Source of the DNA: Silene latifolia
Lineage: Eukaryota > Streptophyta > Magnoliopsida > Caryophyllales > Caryophyllaceae
Direction: 5' to 3'
Length of the DNA: 64,000 bases
Assembly: GCF_048544455.1 (NCBI RefSeq)
Contig: NC_133528.1
Coordinates: 48,889,502 to 48,953,501 of the forward strand
This document shows positions 11,228-22,660 of the stretch, one piece after another; the stretch's first letter is position 1; every line of letters begins with the position of its first letter. The position numbers and the translations under genes are program-made. Below the pieces are notes generated by a model. That model was not told the origin of the DNA and did not search any database. It saw only the letters and a program-made list of their open reading frames with translations.

Positions 11228-11247
11228 GCTAAGAAAAAGGACCCCAT

Positions 11248-11694
11248 GTGGCTGTGACTTATAATACGGTTTCTGACAAGAAATCGTACTTTGTGCTTCC
11301 TGATATGCCTATCTCTATTCCTGTTGTAACCCCTCCGCCCCAGATTGGGAGCAAATTGGAGGAAGATTTGTCTATTTCTGATATTGCAGGAGCTGGTTTG
11401 GGGAAGGAAGAGCTACAAGTCACCCTAGCTGCGAATAAGCCAATCATCTCACGAGGAGGTCTTGGTTGCCTTAGCTATGCCACTGATGAGGAAGTTGATG
11501 ACGAGCCGGTCAAGGCAAGAAAGTCCGATTTGGATTCTGACGAGTCTGAAGAGGTCATTGACTGGGGAGATGATGAAAGTGTTGATCCGTTAAGCCATAC
11601 GGACGTGGAAGCTAAGAAGGGTGCAGCTGATAAGATAAGCACCGTTGAGGCTACCTCTAGTAGCCAGAAGCCGACGAAGTGGGCCATTCCGTAG
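11248..11694 (+). CDS. Acidic ORF downstream of protease
   Basis: This is a 148-codon open frame (ATG 11248) with an acidic C-terminal half (DSDESEEVIDWGDDES). It sits where an intact Athila has the protease-RT linker. It is probably that linker, cut off where RT was lost. A stop at 11692-11694 ends the coding part of the element. No domain is recognised and expression is uncertain. Confidence 0.5.
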   Translation: MAVTYNTVSDKKSYFVLPDMPISIPVVTPPPQIGSKLEEDLSISDIAGAGLGKEELQVTLAANKPIISRGGLGCLSYATDEEVDDEPVKARKSDLDSDESEEVIDWGDDESVDPLSHTDVEAKKGAADKISTVEATSSSQKPTKWAIP

Positions 11695-12422
11695 CCGTTC
11701 TTGATCAACTACTAGTTGATCACATGTTTTCCAAACTTTTTATTTGCTTTTGTTAGACACTTTTTATCGCTTTTCTGTGCTCAAAACTTCGCATTTTATT
11801 TTGCTTGCTTAGGATTTTATACGCTTTAGACGTTATTTTGGGTTTTGCGCAATCTTGGGCGCGTATTATTGTGCACTTGCAGGTTTTTAGACCTCCTTAG
11901 CTCAAGTAATTGAGCAAATACGAAGAAATAAGAAGTTACAGTAGTATCTTCAGTCGATCGACTCAGCTATGTAGTCGATCGACCAGTCTGCAGTTTCCAG
12001 GAGCTATTGTTCCTTTCACCTCGGTCGATCGCCCGAGCTATGTGGTCGATCGACCGACCTGCACTGTTGTACCTGTTTATGACCTCTCTCCTGCTATGTT
12101 TGGTCGATTTGCGGAATTGAGGGAGTTATCTACTCCACTTTATCTTCCGTCATTTTATTTATTTCTTCCATTTTTCTCAATTATGCACATAATACCGCTT
12201 CATCATTCCTTTCTCGATTTTATGCGTGGTACTTTGTTTGTCTTTTCAGGTACTTATTAGTAGCACTACTGGCTACTGAAACCTCCTAGCTCACGCTGGT
12301 TTGGGGAGGTTTCCTTTGCTGCGCTTAAAAGTCTTTTGAGTTCCCGATTTCCACTTCATGTCATATTTATTTGTTAATTTTCTCGCATATTCCCGTCTCT
12401 CTTATCTTCATTACATGATTTT

Positions 12423-12442
12423 GCACAATGGGGACATTGTGC
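12423..12442 (+). other. Hairpin GCACAATG-GGGA-CATTGTGC before an internal PPT-like tract
   Basis: A perfect 8-bp stem with a GGGA loop is followed by gatttggtttggggaaggg, which resembles the terminal polypurine tract. The same arrangement is at 54672-54691 with loop AGGT. Confidence 0.7.
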
Positions 12443-13857
12443 GATTTGGTTTGGGGAAGGGTTTTGCGTCGCATATCATTTGCTTGCATTCACGTTTACA
12501 TTCTGTTTTGCATTGTTTATTTCATTTTATATATGTATACCAAAAATTCAAAAATTCAAAGAAATTGAAAATTTTCAAAAAATTTCAATAAAATGCACGT
12601 TTATTTTAGCATATAGGTCGAGTCGGAACGGTAGTATTTCAAGGATGATATTGCATTTGCACCTGTTTTTGCCTAAGCCTTGCTAGATTAACATGTTATT
12701 AGTAGAATCATATAAGTGCATATCTACGAGTTTTCGTTAATTTATTTGTTGAGCTTGAGACTTGCTTTGAAAATTGGCAAACTACATCATATTTCTGAGA
12801 TTTAGAGCCTATAACTGGTGACATCTATGACCAGTTTATTTAGGAATGTGAGTAGTACTCCTTATGAGACATGTCATATCAATGTGCATAAATATGAACT
12901 TAATCTGCTTAATACCTGTATGCATTCGGTTTGTGGTTAGTTGACACATGTGGTAGAGGTTTCCCTTTATTCATTTCACCCATGAACTCCACACTGCCAA
13001 AAATAGCCTTTTTGTCCCGTTAACTACATCCTACATATAGCCTGCCCTTGTCAAGCTAGTAGTTTAGTTATTGGGATTGTCACTTCGTTTTTGGCAGCCT
13101 TTTGCTCGATTGAGATGTTATTGGGAGAATGAAAAGAAAGGAAAGAAAAGAAAAAAAGAACTGAAAAAGTTGAAAAAAAAGAGAAAAGAAAAAATGATTC
13201 GAAAAATGAAAAAAAGAGTTATGTACTGTTGAAGTAGTCGATCGACTGGCATCATAGGTCGATCGACTGAGGTTCGAGAGAAAGAAAAGAAATCAATTTC
13301 GCATAATTCAAGCCTTTATCTTATGGCGATTTTTGCTCCCATGTATTATTCATATCTATTGGGGAGTTAGTTGATTACTTTTATACCTGGAGATTGTGAG
13401 ATTTGTGCTTGCTATAGCACCGTTTCATTTGTTTTTGAGCAAGAAGTTGGATGTTGCCCTATGGTTCCGTTTTGGTACTAGCTTGATCACCTGTACCTCC
13501 ACTTTTCCATAAATGTTTTGCCTCTTCTTACCCATACCTCACATATCCACATATATACCTCGGCATGTGTCATGGTCTTTTGGTGGTTGGGTGAGAGTCT
13601 TTACAAAATGAATTCTTTCTATCTTTTACATATATTCACATGTGCTTATGTGTGATTTGAGCGACCCGAGAGTGTCCGAATTGATAAGTCTCTACAGTTG
13701 ACGGTTCAGCAGTTTTTAACGACTACATAACTCGTTTGCATGATTCGCATTGCTAATTGATTGTTGATTTGTAGCATTAAATTGGTTTAGGCTTTACATG
13801 TTGCATTTCGCTCTGAGATTGAACTCGTTCCATTAGGTCATTAGATCGAGTCTAGTT

Positions 13858-13877
13858 CTTGCTTGGGGACAAGCAAG
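13858..13877 (+). other. Hairpin CTTGCTTG-GGGA-CAAGCAAG before the 3' LTR
   Basis: A perfect 8-bp stem ends 19 nt before the LTR. The homologous hairpin at 56072-56091, also 19 nt before its LTR, has T-A in place of the outer C-G pair. Confidence 0.75.
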
Positions 13878-13896
13878 GGTTTAGTTTGGGGAAGTT

Positions 13897-15373
13897 TGAT
13901 GCGTGTCATTTATATGATGTTTTACATCCCATTTTACACGCATTTCAGAGCTCATTCATGTAGTTTATGCTACATTTCTCCCTATTTCCGCCTACTTCCG
14001 TATTTTTGTACATTATTGCAGAAATGTGAAGAATCCAGCGGAAATCGAGCTAAATCCGTCCCCGAGTATCCTGCATTGCATTTGACGTCAAGTATTCGCT
14101 GAAGAAACGAGCTTGGTGCGCAATCCAAGGCCCAAAAGACAAATCCACGAGATTATGAAAGTCAAGTAGCAGCTAAAGCAGTCGATCGACCACTACCTTC
14201 AGTCGATCGACCAACTATCGGGTTCCAGAAGCTACTGTACACTGCTATTTAGTCGATCGACCGGTCACTTCAGTCGATCGACCAAGACGCTGCTTCAGAC
14301 GAGAATTAAAAGATCGAGGAACTTGAAGCCCATTATGTTTAGGTTTTAGGAATTATGTTACGTATACTTTCTATATAACGTAACCTAGTTCGACATATAC
14401 ATCATCCAGTTTTTATCAAGTTTTTTTACATTAAGTTTTACATATAGTTCTTTAGAAATAATTAGGGTTCGAGATTACTTTCGGTATTGAATACAATTCG
14501 CTTTGTCATTCGGCTTTGTTCTTTTCCTTCGCAAATCACACGGTACACTCTAGTTTTATTCTGTTATTTTCGTTCATAGTTGTCGAATTGCTAGATCAGT
14601 TCCCAAGCCGAATTGCCATCTTTTGTTAATTGTTTATTTTACCGTATTAAGCATGAATTCTTCTTTCTATCTTATTAGTTTTATTGCTGGTATCGCCCTT
14701 AGCATGAGTAGCTAAATAATTTGTGCTAGGATCTAGGGGAATTGTAGTATAGGCGGCAATACTGCCATACCTGGTCGATCGACTGACCACGTGAAGTTTT
14801 ATTTTTGTTTTAATTGTTTTAATTCTTTATTCGACGAATCGAGTGCACATGACTAGTTGAATGCCTAGGATATGACTGACCCATTAGATCGAGAGATAGG
14901 GACAGTTGTTAGATCACCAATTAAAATGACTATACTATGCTGAGATCGAAAGATAGGTAAAGTTTAGACCGTTAGTCACTTTTCTGGACGAAAGTTAGTA
15001 TCAATGATATTAGGGACCTTTAGCGAGATCGAAAGATGCTATTTGTTAAGAGTGGACCGAGAGGACCTATTTATTTCCCGCCTCATGTGTTTGATTTAGA
15101 CCTGTTTAGTATGCTGCCGCCGAAACTATAACGAACCGACCATCCTAGTACCTCTTTTTATATTTGATTTTATATATTTCATTAGTTTACATTTCTTTTA
15201 TTGTTATTAGCTATAGACCAAACCCAATCAAACCCCCACCTTATTGTTACCTTAGACCGAATTTAAACAATTAGAAATTACGTCTGCCTCTCTGTGGTTT
15301 GACCCGACTGCCGCTAGCTATAGTTGTAGTTGGAGATTATAAATTTATTTTTGACACCTCACGACGGGTATCA
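13897..15373 (+). repeat. 3' LTR of the gag-protease element
   Basis: It is 1,477 bp long. Compared with the 5' LTR it lacks a 37-bp piece near 14760 that held the left half of a GTCGATCGAC doublet, leaving the right half at 14774. The quartet at 14181, 14202, 14252 and 14273 is intact. Confidence 0.95.
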
Positions 15374-15905
15374 TATGTGCATGCATGCTGGGGCCCTGAT
15401 TAATTGCGATTAGAGCGAGTTACGTCCAGGGGGTGGTATCAGGGGTAGCTGGGTAAGCGTGTTTAGCTGTCAACCAGGATCCCTTTCGTATGTTCCACAG
15501 TCCGCTTGGTGAGGGTGCTCCTAGTGGAGAAAATAGGTTAGGCATGTTGGAGTGCCATGTGCCTTGTCACCCCGTGTTGGCAGTTAACAGTCCTGCTAGA
15601 TATCCTTTCAAAGTACCATAGACACTAGGATTCAGAGTGATATACCTAGAGAAGCCTGAAAATAGAAAAATCTACTAAAATGATGTGAAGTACCTGTCGC
15701 TATCTCATGGGGTACCAGATAAATTGTGGTCCCAGGATGCTGCCAGACCACACCATCTAATAGCAATTTAAAATTTTAAAATAGTTAGAGGTACCAGAAA
15801 TAGGAGTGAAATTGGCAGTATGCCTACTACCGGATTTTTATTTTAATTTCAAAATGATTTGGCTTTTCATAATACATCATTCTGAAGGCTAAAGTCTACT
15901 TATTA
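15374..15905 (-). other. Retand untranslated region after integrase
   Basis: This begins with the tatgt duplication of the nested element and ends at the integrase stop. I see no coding frame and no clear repeat in it. Confidence 0.6.
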
Positions 15906-16709
15906 TTAAAAGTAATATCTCTTCAGGTGAAGTATGTTCCATGGGCGTTGTATGATTTGACCGTCCATAGTCATCAGTCTGTATGCACCATGGCCAACAA
16001 CTCTTTCTACCCGGTATGGTCCTTCCCATTTGTAGGCGAATTTGCCTGCTTTTCGATTCTTAGTGTTTTGAAACACTTCTCGGAGAACCAGGTCTCCTAC
16101 CTCCAGGTGCCTGACTTTCACATTCTTGTTATAACTCCTGGCCCCGATTGTTTGTAGGCGAGCCAGACGTATTTTTGCGCTTGCTTGCAGCTCGTCAGTT
16201 GTGTCCAGGCTTCTGACCATCTCTGCATTGTTCAGTTCCCCTGTCATATTTTCATACCTGTGAGTGGGAACTAGAACTTCTGATGGGATGACTGCTTCTG
16301 CGCCAAACACCAGGCTGAAGGGTGTTTGACCTGTTGCTATCTTTGGTGTCGTTGTGTCTGACCATAATACCGGTGGCAATTCATCTGCCCACTTTCCTTC
16401 TAACTCCTATAACCTCCTTCTCAGATTGTCCATGATGATTTTGTTGCTGGATTTAGCTTGCCCGTTGGACTTCGGGGTCCTGGGTGCTGACTTTTTTAGG
16501 GTGATGTTCCACCTGGCACAGTATCCCTCGGTGTCGTTGGAAATGAATTGTGAGCCATTGTCACATATGATTTCTGATGGGATACCAAACCTGCAAATGA
16601 TGTTTCGTTTTATAAACGAAATGACTTGTTTGTCCTTTACTTCTGTGAATGCTTCTGCCTCTATCCATTTGGAGAAGTAATCTGTCATTGCTAGCATCCA
16701 CGTCCTGTT
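15906..16709 (-). pseudogene. pol: Retand integrase core and C-terminus
   Basis: The frame is the same as the upstream RT frame. It shows DYFSKWIEAE, ICDNGSQF and, after a TAG near 16407, the C-terminal part with LRTPF-like and GDLVLREVFQNTKNRKAGKF motifs. Catalytic residues: the second Asp is present in CDNGSQF, but the expected Glu in the NGQAE motif is Lys (NGQAK), so the enzyme would be inactive even without the stops. An in-frame TGA near 16710 separates it from the zinc-finger part. Confidence 0.88.
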
Positions 16710-19317
16710 TCATGTGGCTCTTAGCAGAGGTCCTACTATGTCCATGCCCCATGCCATGAATGGCCAGGGAGAAATGATAGGATACAAGGGTTCTGTTGGC
16801 TGATGGATCATTGGTGCTAAGCGCTGGCAGGCGTCACATTTGCGTGCGTACTCTACTTCATCTGCCTTCATTGTAGGCCAGTAGTATCCCTGCCTGAGGG
16901 CTTTATTTGCCAGACTCCTGCCCCCTGCATGGTTTCCACATTCGCCACTGTGGAGAGCATGCAACACAGTCTGTGCTTCTTCCTTTTCCAGGCACCGTAA
17001 GTAGGGTCCTGCCAGTGATTTTCTGAATAATATATTGTCAATAAGTATGAACCTGGAGGTCTTCACTCTGAAAACTCTCACTTCTTTCTTGTCATCCGGT
17101 AGCTTGCTGTGACGCAACCAGTCTAGGTAAGGTGTGTGCCAATCCTTGTCACCTGCCTGTTCGGCTGTTTGGTCAGGCGGCTGTCCGGTTGGCCGAGAGT
17201 TCTCACCTTTCTCTGTAACTGCCTGGACTACTTCCCCGTTCTGTGAATCCTCCAGTTCTCCCTTATCTATTTCATCTGCCTTCTGGATGGAAGGCTCTAG
17301 CATATGTGCTATTAGAATGCTGGATAGTTCTGTTAGCTTGAATGTTGCCCCCAGAGTTGCTAAGGCATCTGTTTTCACGTTCTGATCTCTGGGGATCTGC
17401 TTAAGCTTGCAAGTTTTGAATTTCTGTTTTAACTCCTTTGCTACTTTTAGGTATGCAATCATCTTCAAATCTCTGGCTATAAACTCATCATTCACATGGT
17501 TGACTATTAGTAGAGAGTCGCTGGATATGCGCAGGTGCCTGACCTCTAACTCCAGAGCTAGCTTCATTCCTAATATCAAGGCCTCGTACTCTGTTTCATT
17601 GTTGGTTGCCTTGAATTCACATCTAACCGCTTGATCTATCAGGTCTCCCTGTGGTGACCGTAGGATTAGCCCTACTCTTGGCCCCCTTTGGTTGGAGGCT
17701 CCGTCAATATGCATCTGCCAGACCTCTGCCTCCTTGTTCCCCTCTAAGGCGAGGATTTCCTCATCTGCCAGATTTTGGGTGGCTGGGCTAAAGTCTGACA
17801 CAAAGTCGGCCAATGCTTGCGATTTGATTGCTGTTCTGGGGTCATATTGGATGTCATATCCACTGAGGTGTACAGACCACTTTGACATTCTGCCTGATAA
17901 TTCAGGCTTCCTCATGATAGACTTTAGCGGGTAGTTGGTAACGACATGTATGATGTGTGACTCAAAATAGGGGCGCAGTTTGCGAGACGCTACTACCAGT
18001 GCTAATACTAACTTTTCAAGAGATGTGTACCTGGTCTCTGCCGGCAGCAGAGACTTGCTTACGTAGTATACTGGCTTCCGCTCCTTTTCTTGCTCTCTGA
18101 CCAGAAAAGCGCTCACTGCCACCTCTGTGACGGCCAGGTACAGGAATAGTGGTTCTCCTGGTTCCGGCTTCGACAGTAGTGGTGGGTTACTGAGGTATTG
18201 CTTCAGCTCTCTGAAAGCTTGCTCGTGATCCGCGGTCCACTCAAACTTCTGGCTTTTTCTAAGTATATCATAAAACAGCCTGCACTTATCTGACGATCTT
18301 GAGATGAACCTGTTTAAGGCTGCTATCTTTCCAGCTAGTCTTTGAACGTCTTTAGGCTTTTCAGGTGACTCCAGTTGTAAGACGGCTTTGATCTGCTCGA
18401 TGCTAGCTTCTATCCCTCTTTGAGTTACAATGTAGCCTAAGAATTTGCCAGAGGATACTCCGAAGGTGCATTTAGATGGATTTAGCTTCATTTTGTACTC
18501 CCTCAGGATGCTGAATGTTTCGGCCAGGTGTCGCATGTGGTCCTTGGCTTTTTCTGATTTTACCACCATGTCATCAATATATACCTCCATAGTTCTTCCT
18601 ATCTGCTCTTTAAATATGCGGTTAACCAGCCTTTGATATGTGGAGCCTGCGTTCTTTAGGCCGAATGGCATGACGTTGTAGCAATATATTCCTCTTTCAG
18701 ACATAAATGCCGTCTTCTCTTGATCTGCAGGATCCATTTTGATCTGATTATATCCACTTCATGCGTCCAGGAATGTCAACATCTCGTTTCCAGCTGTTGC
18801 ATCTACCATTACGTCAATATGAGGCAGCGAGAAGGGATCTTTAGGGTATGCCTTGTTGAGGTCGGTGAAGTCCACACATACTCTCCACTTTCCATTCTTC
18901 TTGGGCACCACCACCACGTTAGACAACCATTCTGGATATTTCACTTCTCTTATTTTCTTTGCTGCTAGCAGACTATCTACCACTTGGTTGATCACCTTGT
19001 TTCTTTCTGCTGCAAACTTTCTTCTTCTCTGCTGGATGGGTTTACACTTTGGGTCCACACTAAGCTTATGCGTTATGATGGACGGATCTATTCCTATCAT
19101 GTCATCGTGTGACCATGCGAAACAATCCTTGTTATCCTGCAGGAATTTGATTAGTTGCTGTCTCAAGCTTCTTGTGCATCCTGCTCCAATTAGCACAGTT
19201 CTTTCTGGGTGCAGCTTGTCCAGTTTGATTTGATCTAGCTCTTCTGTTGGGGGCTCGATGTATTTGTCCTGGATAGACTGCTTCTGTAATTGTTAAGCGG
19301 GAGGGCTGGCGGTTCAC
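16710..19317 (-). pseudogene. pol: Retand RT, RNase H, second (archaeal-type) RNase H, integrase zinc finger
   Basis: RT starts with the usual pre-RT motif (FAWSHDDMIGIDP) and has VPKKNGKWRVCVDFTDLNKAYPKD, MPFGLKNAGSTYQ and YIDD (residues 53-56 of the 675-codon segment ending at 16710). The first RNase H follows (FLYLAVTEVAVSAFLVRE). A second has MHIDGASNQRG, ETEYEALILGMKLAL and SDSLLIVNHV. Last is an HHCC zinc finger (HSGECGNH...CDACQ). The second RNase H is the archaeal-like domain typical of Tat elements. Stops interrupt the frame near 19314, 19300 (linker), 18756 (between FLDA and SGYNQI) and 16710. The rest stays in one frame with gag and protease. Confidence 0.92.
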
Positions 19318-20435
19318 TTTAGTGCCTTCTTATAGCAGCCTCTAGCTTCCTCCTGATCTCCTCTTATTGTCTCTACTCCCCATGGTGTGGGGAACTTTAT
19401 GCATTGGTGATACGTTGAGGGGACTGCTTTCATCTGGTGTAGCCACGGTCTTCCCAGAATGACATTGTAGGTGGAAGGTCCGTCTATAACCAGATACCTG
19501 ACTTGCTTGTTGACTCCTCCCACATAGGTTGGGATGACTATCTCGCCCAATGAGTTGGCTGTTTCCCCGCTGAAGCCTACTAGCGGAATAGTCTTCTTCT
19601 GCAAATCCTTCTCACTGAATCCCATGTTTTCTATGGTTTTCAGCATGATTAGGTTGATCGAACTGCCTGTATCTACTAGGACCTTTCTAACTGTGAAATT
19701 GGCCATTGATAGAGTGATAATAAGTGCGTTATAATGCTCTCGTTCGTCGTACGTATCTCCTTCATCAAAGCTGACAGCTGGTAAGTCGCTGTGAGAAATT
19801 CTGCAAGAATTTGCTGGCCTGTCTCCCTTGGTCTCGGTAGCGTGTCTCTTAGCTGTTGAGTATGTAAGCCCACTTAGGTCTGAGCCGCCTGTTATCACGT
19901 TTATGATTTTGGTGCACGTGGGTGGATTTGCAGGCTTCGCGGAGCCTACCTTATCCTGCTGCTTACCCCCACGTGGTAATAGGTGGCTCAGTTCTCCATG
20001 TTCGTACAGGCGCTTGATCTCTCTTCGTAGTGTGTAACAGTCTTCAGTGTTATGCCCAACATCACGATGGAATTCACACTTTTTCTTGCTATCTTTTCGC
20101 CATGCCTGCTCTTCCACTGGTGGCTTGGGACACCTTACCCTATCTCCCATCTCCATGAGGGCTTTCAGAATTCCTCCGATGCCTGTGATGAATCCATATT
20201 CTGCCAGAGTAGGGAGTTGCTGATTTTCTTCGATTCCGTTGACTCCCTTTCCATATGGCCTATACCTCTCGTCCTTCTTACTGGTGATATGCTTTCTTCC
20301 TGATTTTTCCACGGGTGAGGTGCTAGAAACACTTGGTGTGTTAAGTAGGCTGGCTCTGGCTAGGATCTCTTCTTCTAGTCTGATTGCAGCAGCTGCCTTT
20401 CCTTGTACTGCCTCAAAGCTATGGCTGGGATACAT
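19314..20435 (-). pseudogene. gag-pol: Retand nucleocapsid and protease
   Basis: This 373-codon open segment includes a nucleocapsid-like knuckle [14 protein letters not shown] (C-X2-H variant of the Tat lineage). The aspartic protease active site [11 protein letters not shown] follows, then [14 protein letters not shown]. It stops at TGA 19314, two nonsense codons before the RT linker resumes. Upstream a TAA (about 20485) separates it from the gag core. Confidence 0.88.
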
Positions 20436-20486
20436 AGTCAGCTGCGTGTATAGGCCGGAGTAATGCTGGAGGCCTCTCCTGAAGGC

Positions 20487-21713
20487 TTATACTGCTGTCG
20501 AGACGTCGCACTCTCGTACTGCTACTTTCTCGTTGTTGAACCTAGTATTGTATTCTCCAATTGTCTCTCCTACCCCCTGGATGATTCTATACAGGTCTCC
20601 TACATGCTTCTGCGGCTTCCTGCTGCTTGCGAATTGTTGAGTGAATGCGTTCACTAATTCAGCAAATGTGGATATCGACCTGTTGGGTAGGCTTACATAC
20701 CATCGAAGTGCTGGTCCTGTTAAGGTGGATCCAAATCCTTTGCACATGCAAGCCTCCTTGACTTGCCCTACGGCTGTTACCGTCATCATTTTCTGCTTGT
20801 ACTGGCTTATATGGTCAAAGGGATATGATGTGCCGTCAAAGAGAGGCATATTTGGATTTGTGAATCCTTTTGGCATAGCCGTGATGGATATGGTGTCCAC
20901 GAATGGTGAGTCAGCATAGCATTTGTCTAGTCTTTGCTTTTCGAGGGGGTGGCGGCCACAGGACCTGCTCGTATTTCTTTTAGCTCCAATACCGCTGATT
21001 TGTTATCTTGCTGAATCGGGGGTCCTTTGTCATTTTCTTTCTTTGGTGCAATATGCTGCCTCCTGATCCGAGCTCTTGAAGTTTCTGAGGTGTTCCAGCC
21101 GCTAGGGGGGTTGAAGTAACGATTGTCCCTCGCCGATTTACTTGCTTGGCTCAACTTGGACCCCCCCGGGTGTCGACTTCGCCGCAAAAATACTGACAGG
21201 GGTGCCATCCACTCGTGCCTCCGTACCGCTGGCCGATGGCCACGTGTCTAGTGTGAGATATCCCAGCCCTCATGGAGTTATTCTTCCATCCGTCGGTACT
21301 GTAGTTAGATCCAACCTTGTTACCAGTTCGGCTGGTATCTGTCGAAGTGGATTCCTACTGCCTGATGCCCCCTGTGTCAGATCTACTAGTGGAGATCTTC
21401 CTTCCCCTGCACTGCTCGTCGGGGTGGCTGACTGTTGTTTCAGGAAGTCTATCTGCGCCCAGAGCTCTCTGTCCCTCTTCCTTGCTTCAGCTTTCGCTTT
21501 CTTCTGGTCTTCTCTCATGTTTTCCATGGCTTTCTGGAGGTTCTCTACGCCAGTGAGCAAGATTTGCGTGGGACTAGCTGGTGGGGTGAGGCCTGAGCTT
21601 GCTGCTCCCTTATCTGATCTGGCTTGGGTTGTGACAGCAGGAGTCTTAGGAGGTAGAGAGGTTTTTGCTGTTGGTGTTGTTCTCGAAGTGTGTCCGGGAG
21701 CCTGTGTTGCCAC
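20487..21713 (-). pseudogene. gag: Retand gag
   Basis: The N-terminal part (21713-21270) has a Pro/Thr-rich start and a coiled coil (ENLQKAMENMREDQKKAKAE). A segment around 21208-20927 lies in another frame, so at least two frameshifts are present. The gag core (20900-20487) has LFDGTSYPFDHISQYKQKM, GPALRWYVSLPNRSISTFAE and FTQQFASSRK, followed by a stop. The 5' leader is only about 120 bp long. Confidence 0.82.
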
Positions 21714-21832
21714 TGTTGATGCTGGACTTTGAGTAGAAGTGTGTGGTGGCGATGGTTGTCTGCTCCCTACACGGCGTCCGATGCTTGCTTATCCATTGTG
21801 TATTTAGAGTATCAACGATTGACGACCACAAT

Positions 21833-21850
21833 GCCCCACGGTGGGCGCCA
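21833..21850 (-). other. Primer binding site, tRNA-Lys
   Basis: On the minus strand it reads TGGCGCCCACCGTGGGGC, complementary to the 3' end of plant tRNA-Lys (CTT) plus CCA. It lies 3 bp inside the 5' LTR. Confidence 0.8.
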
Positions 21851-21853
21851 AAC

Positions 21854-22500
21854 TGTTTAGGTATTTTTTACCGAGTTGATTGATTCGGGTCAATGCGGTC
21901 TTACTCGTTGGTTGATCATAAGATTGTTCGTATGTTGATATTTAAATAAAGAAATAAAGTACGTAATGTAAATTGACACGTAAGATTTGGTGACGCGGAA
22001 AACCCAATGTGGGAACAACCGCGGGAGGGACGGTACCCTGCCAAATATTGTACTATGCTTGAATGAGAGGATGATTACAATTGTCTCGATAATGCTAATC
22101 TTACTAGCACGAAGTATTTGTGTTTTTAAGATCTTGGATGAATGTATGTGTGCGTATGTGAATGAACGAATCCCCTTCTTTGGTTGCTTCCTTGGCTATT
22201 TATAGGGCAAGAACCCTAGACGTCTCCTACCTCGATAATGGAAAGGGAATGAAACTTCCATAATAACTCTTTCCATGTTTGATCCTCTCCCTCAATTCTC
22301 CCTGATCTCCCTAACATCTCCCTGACTCCCCCTTTCCTAATTCCAGACGCCTCCTCTGACGGGCTCCAGTCTTCTCCTGCGTGCATGCCGGCCCAATGCT
22401 TTATTCAATTACGGGCTCCTGTCCTCCTTATCACTCCTCCCATGATCCATTATTTTATCATGTTGGCCTCCTTTTTATTGTGCTATTTTTAGCCCAAACA
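21854..22500 (-). repeat. Retand LTR (5' LTR in element orientation)
   Basis: It is 647 bp, the same length as its partner, starts TGTTTAGG, ends AAACA and is followed by atcac (22501-22505). Confidence 0.95.
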
Positions 22501-22505
22501 ATCAC

Positions 22506-22660
22506 CACCGTCAAACGACAGTAATGTCAAACTCTAGTTAGCCAATCATTACTGATTAATGTTGATCAGTTGACTATATAAATGAATCATCCCTTACGTA
22601 TTCTTAATTTGAGATTTTAAACATGTGATCGCACTATTGTTGAGGACACATACTCCAACA
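22506..22660 (-). repeat. Copia-type solo LTR, right part
   Basis: It continues the LTR begun at 2338. Together with the left part, the sequence around gatcaccaccgtc aligns with the uninterrupted copies at 35500 and 50880. Confidence 0.88.

Larger units (their letters stand above)
11695..13896 (+). other. Conserved 3' untranslated region with hairpins and purine tracts
   Basis: No coding frame is supported. The region is clearly homologous to 53823-56110. It contains a GTCGATCGAC quartet (11953, 11974, 12024, 12045) and a doublet (13237, 13258). Hairpins lie at 12278-12313, 12423-12442 and 13858-13877. There is a purine-rich A/G tract at about 13127-13220 and a polypurine tract (TTTGGGGAAG) just before the 3' LTR. 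Confidence 0.75.
7012..15373 (+). mobile_element. Non-autonomous Athila-related element with gag and protease only
   Basis: LTRs of 1,515 and 1,477 bp start TGATGCGTGTC and end GGGTATCA. The 5-bp duplications tatgt at 7007-7011 and 15374-15378 are identical. Inside are a tRNA-Asp-like primer site, gag, protease, a short acidic ORF and about 2.2 kb of untranslated DNA. There is no reverse transcriptase, RNase H or integrase. This fits the TR-GAG type of non-autonomous LTR element, which needs pol from a relative. It shares LTR ends, 3' untranslated structure and the GTCGATCGAC module with the element at 51115-61852. Confidence 0.95.
3463..22500 (-). mobile_element. Retand/Tat-lineage Ty3/Gypsy element, complete but decayed
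   Basis: Two 647-bp LTRs (3463-4109 and 21854-22500) flank the element, with identical 5-bp duplications atcac at 3458-3462 and 22501-22505. On the minus strand the order is LTR, tRNA-Lys primer site, gag, zinc knuckle, protease, RT, RNase H, second RNase H, integrase, untranslated region, antisense extra gene, polypurine tract, LTR. Dual RNase H and an antisense extra ORF before the 3' LTR are known traits of the Tat lineage. By eye the LTRs differ at roughly 20 sites. Without the nested element at 7012-15373 it is about 10.7 kb. Confidence 0.95.

Noticed and set aside
11908..12260. 116-codon frame downstream of the gag-protease element's last ORF
   Set aside because: It covers a palindrome quartet and low-complexity DNA, and the homologous region of the other element does not keep the frame.
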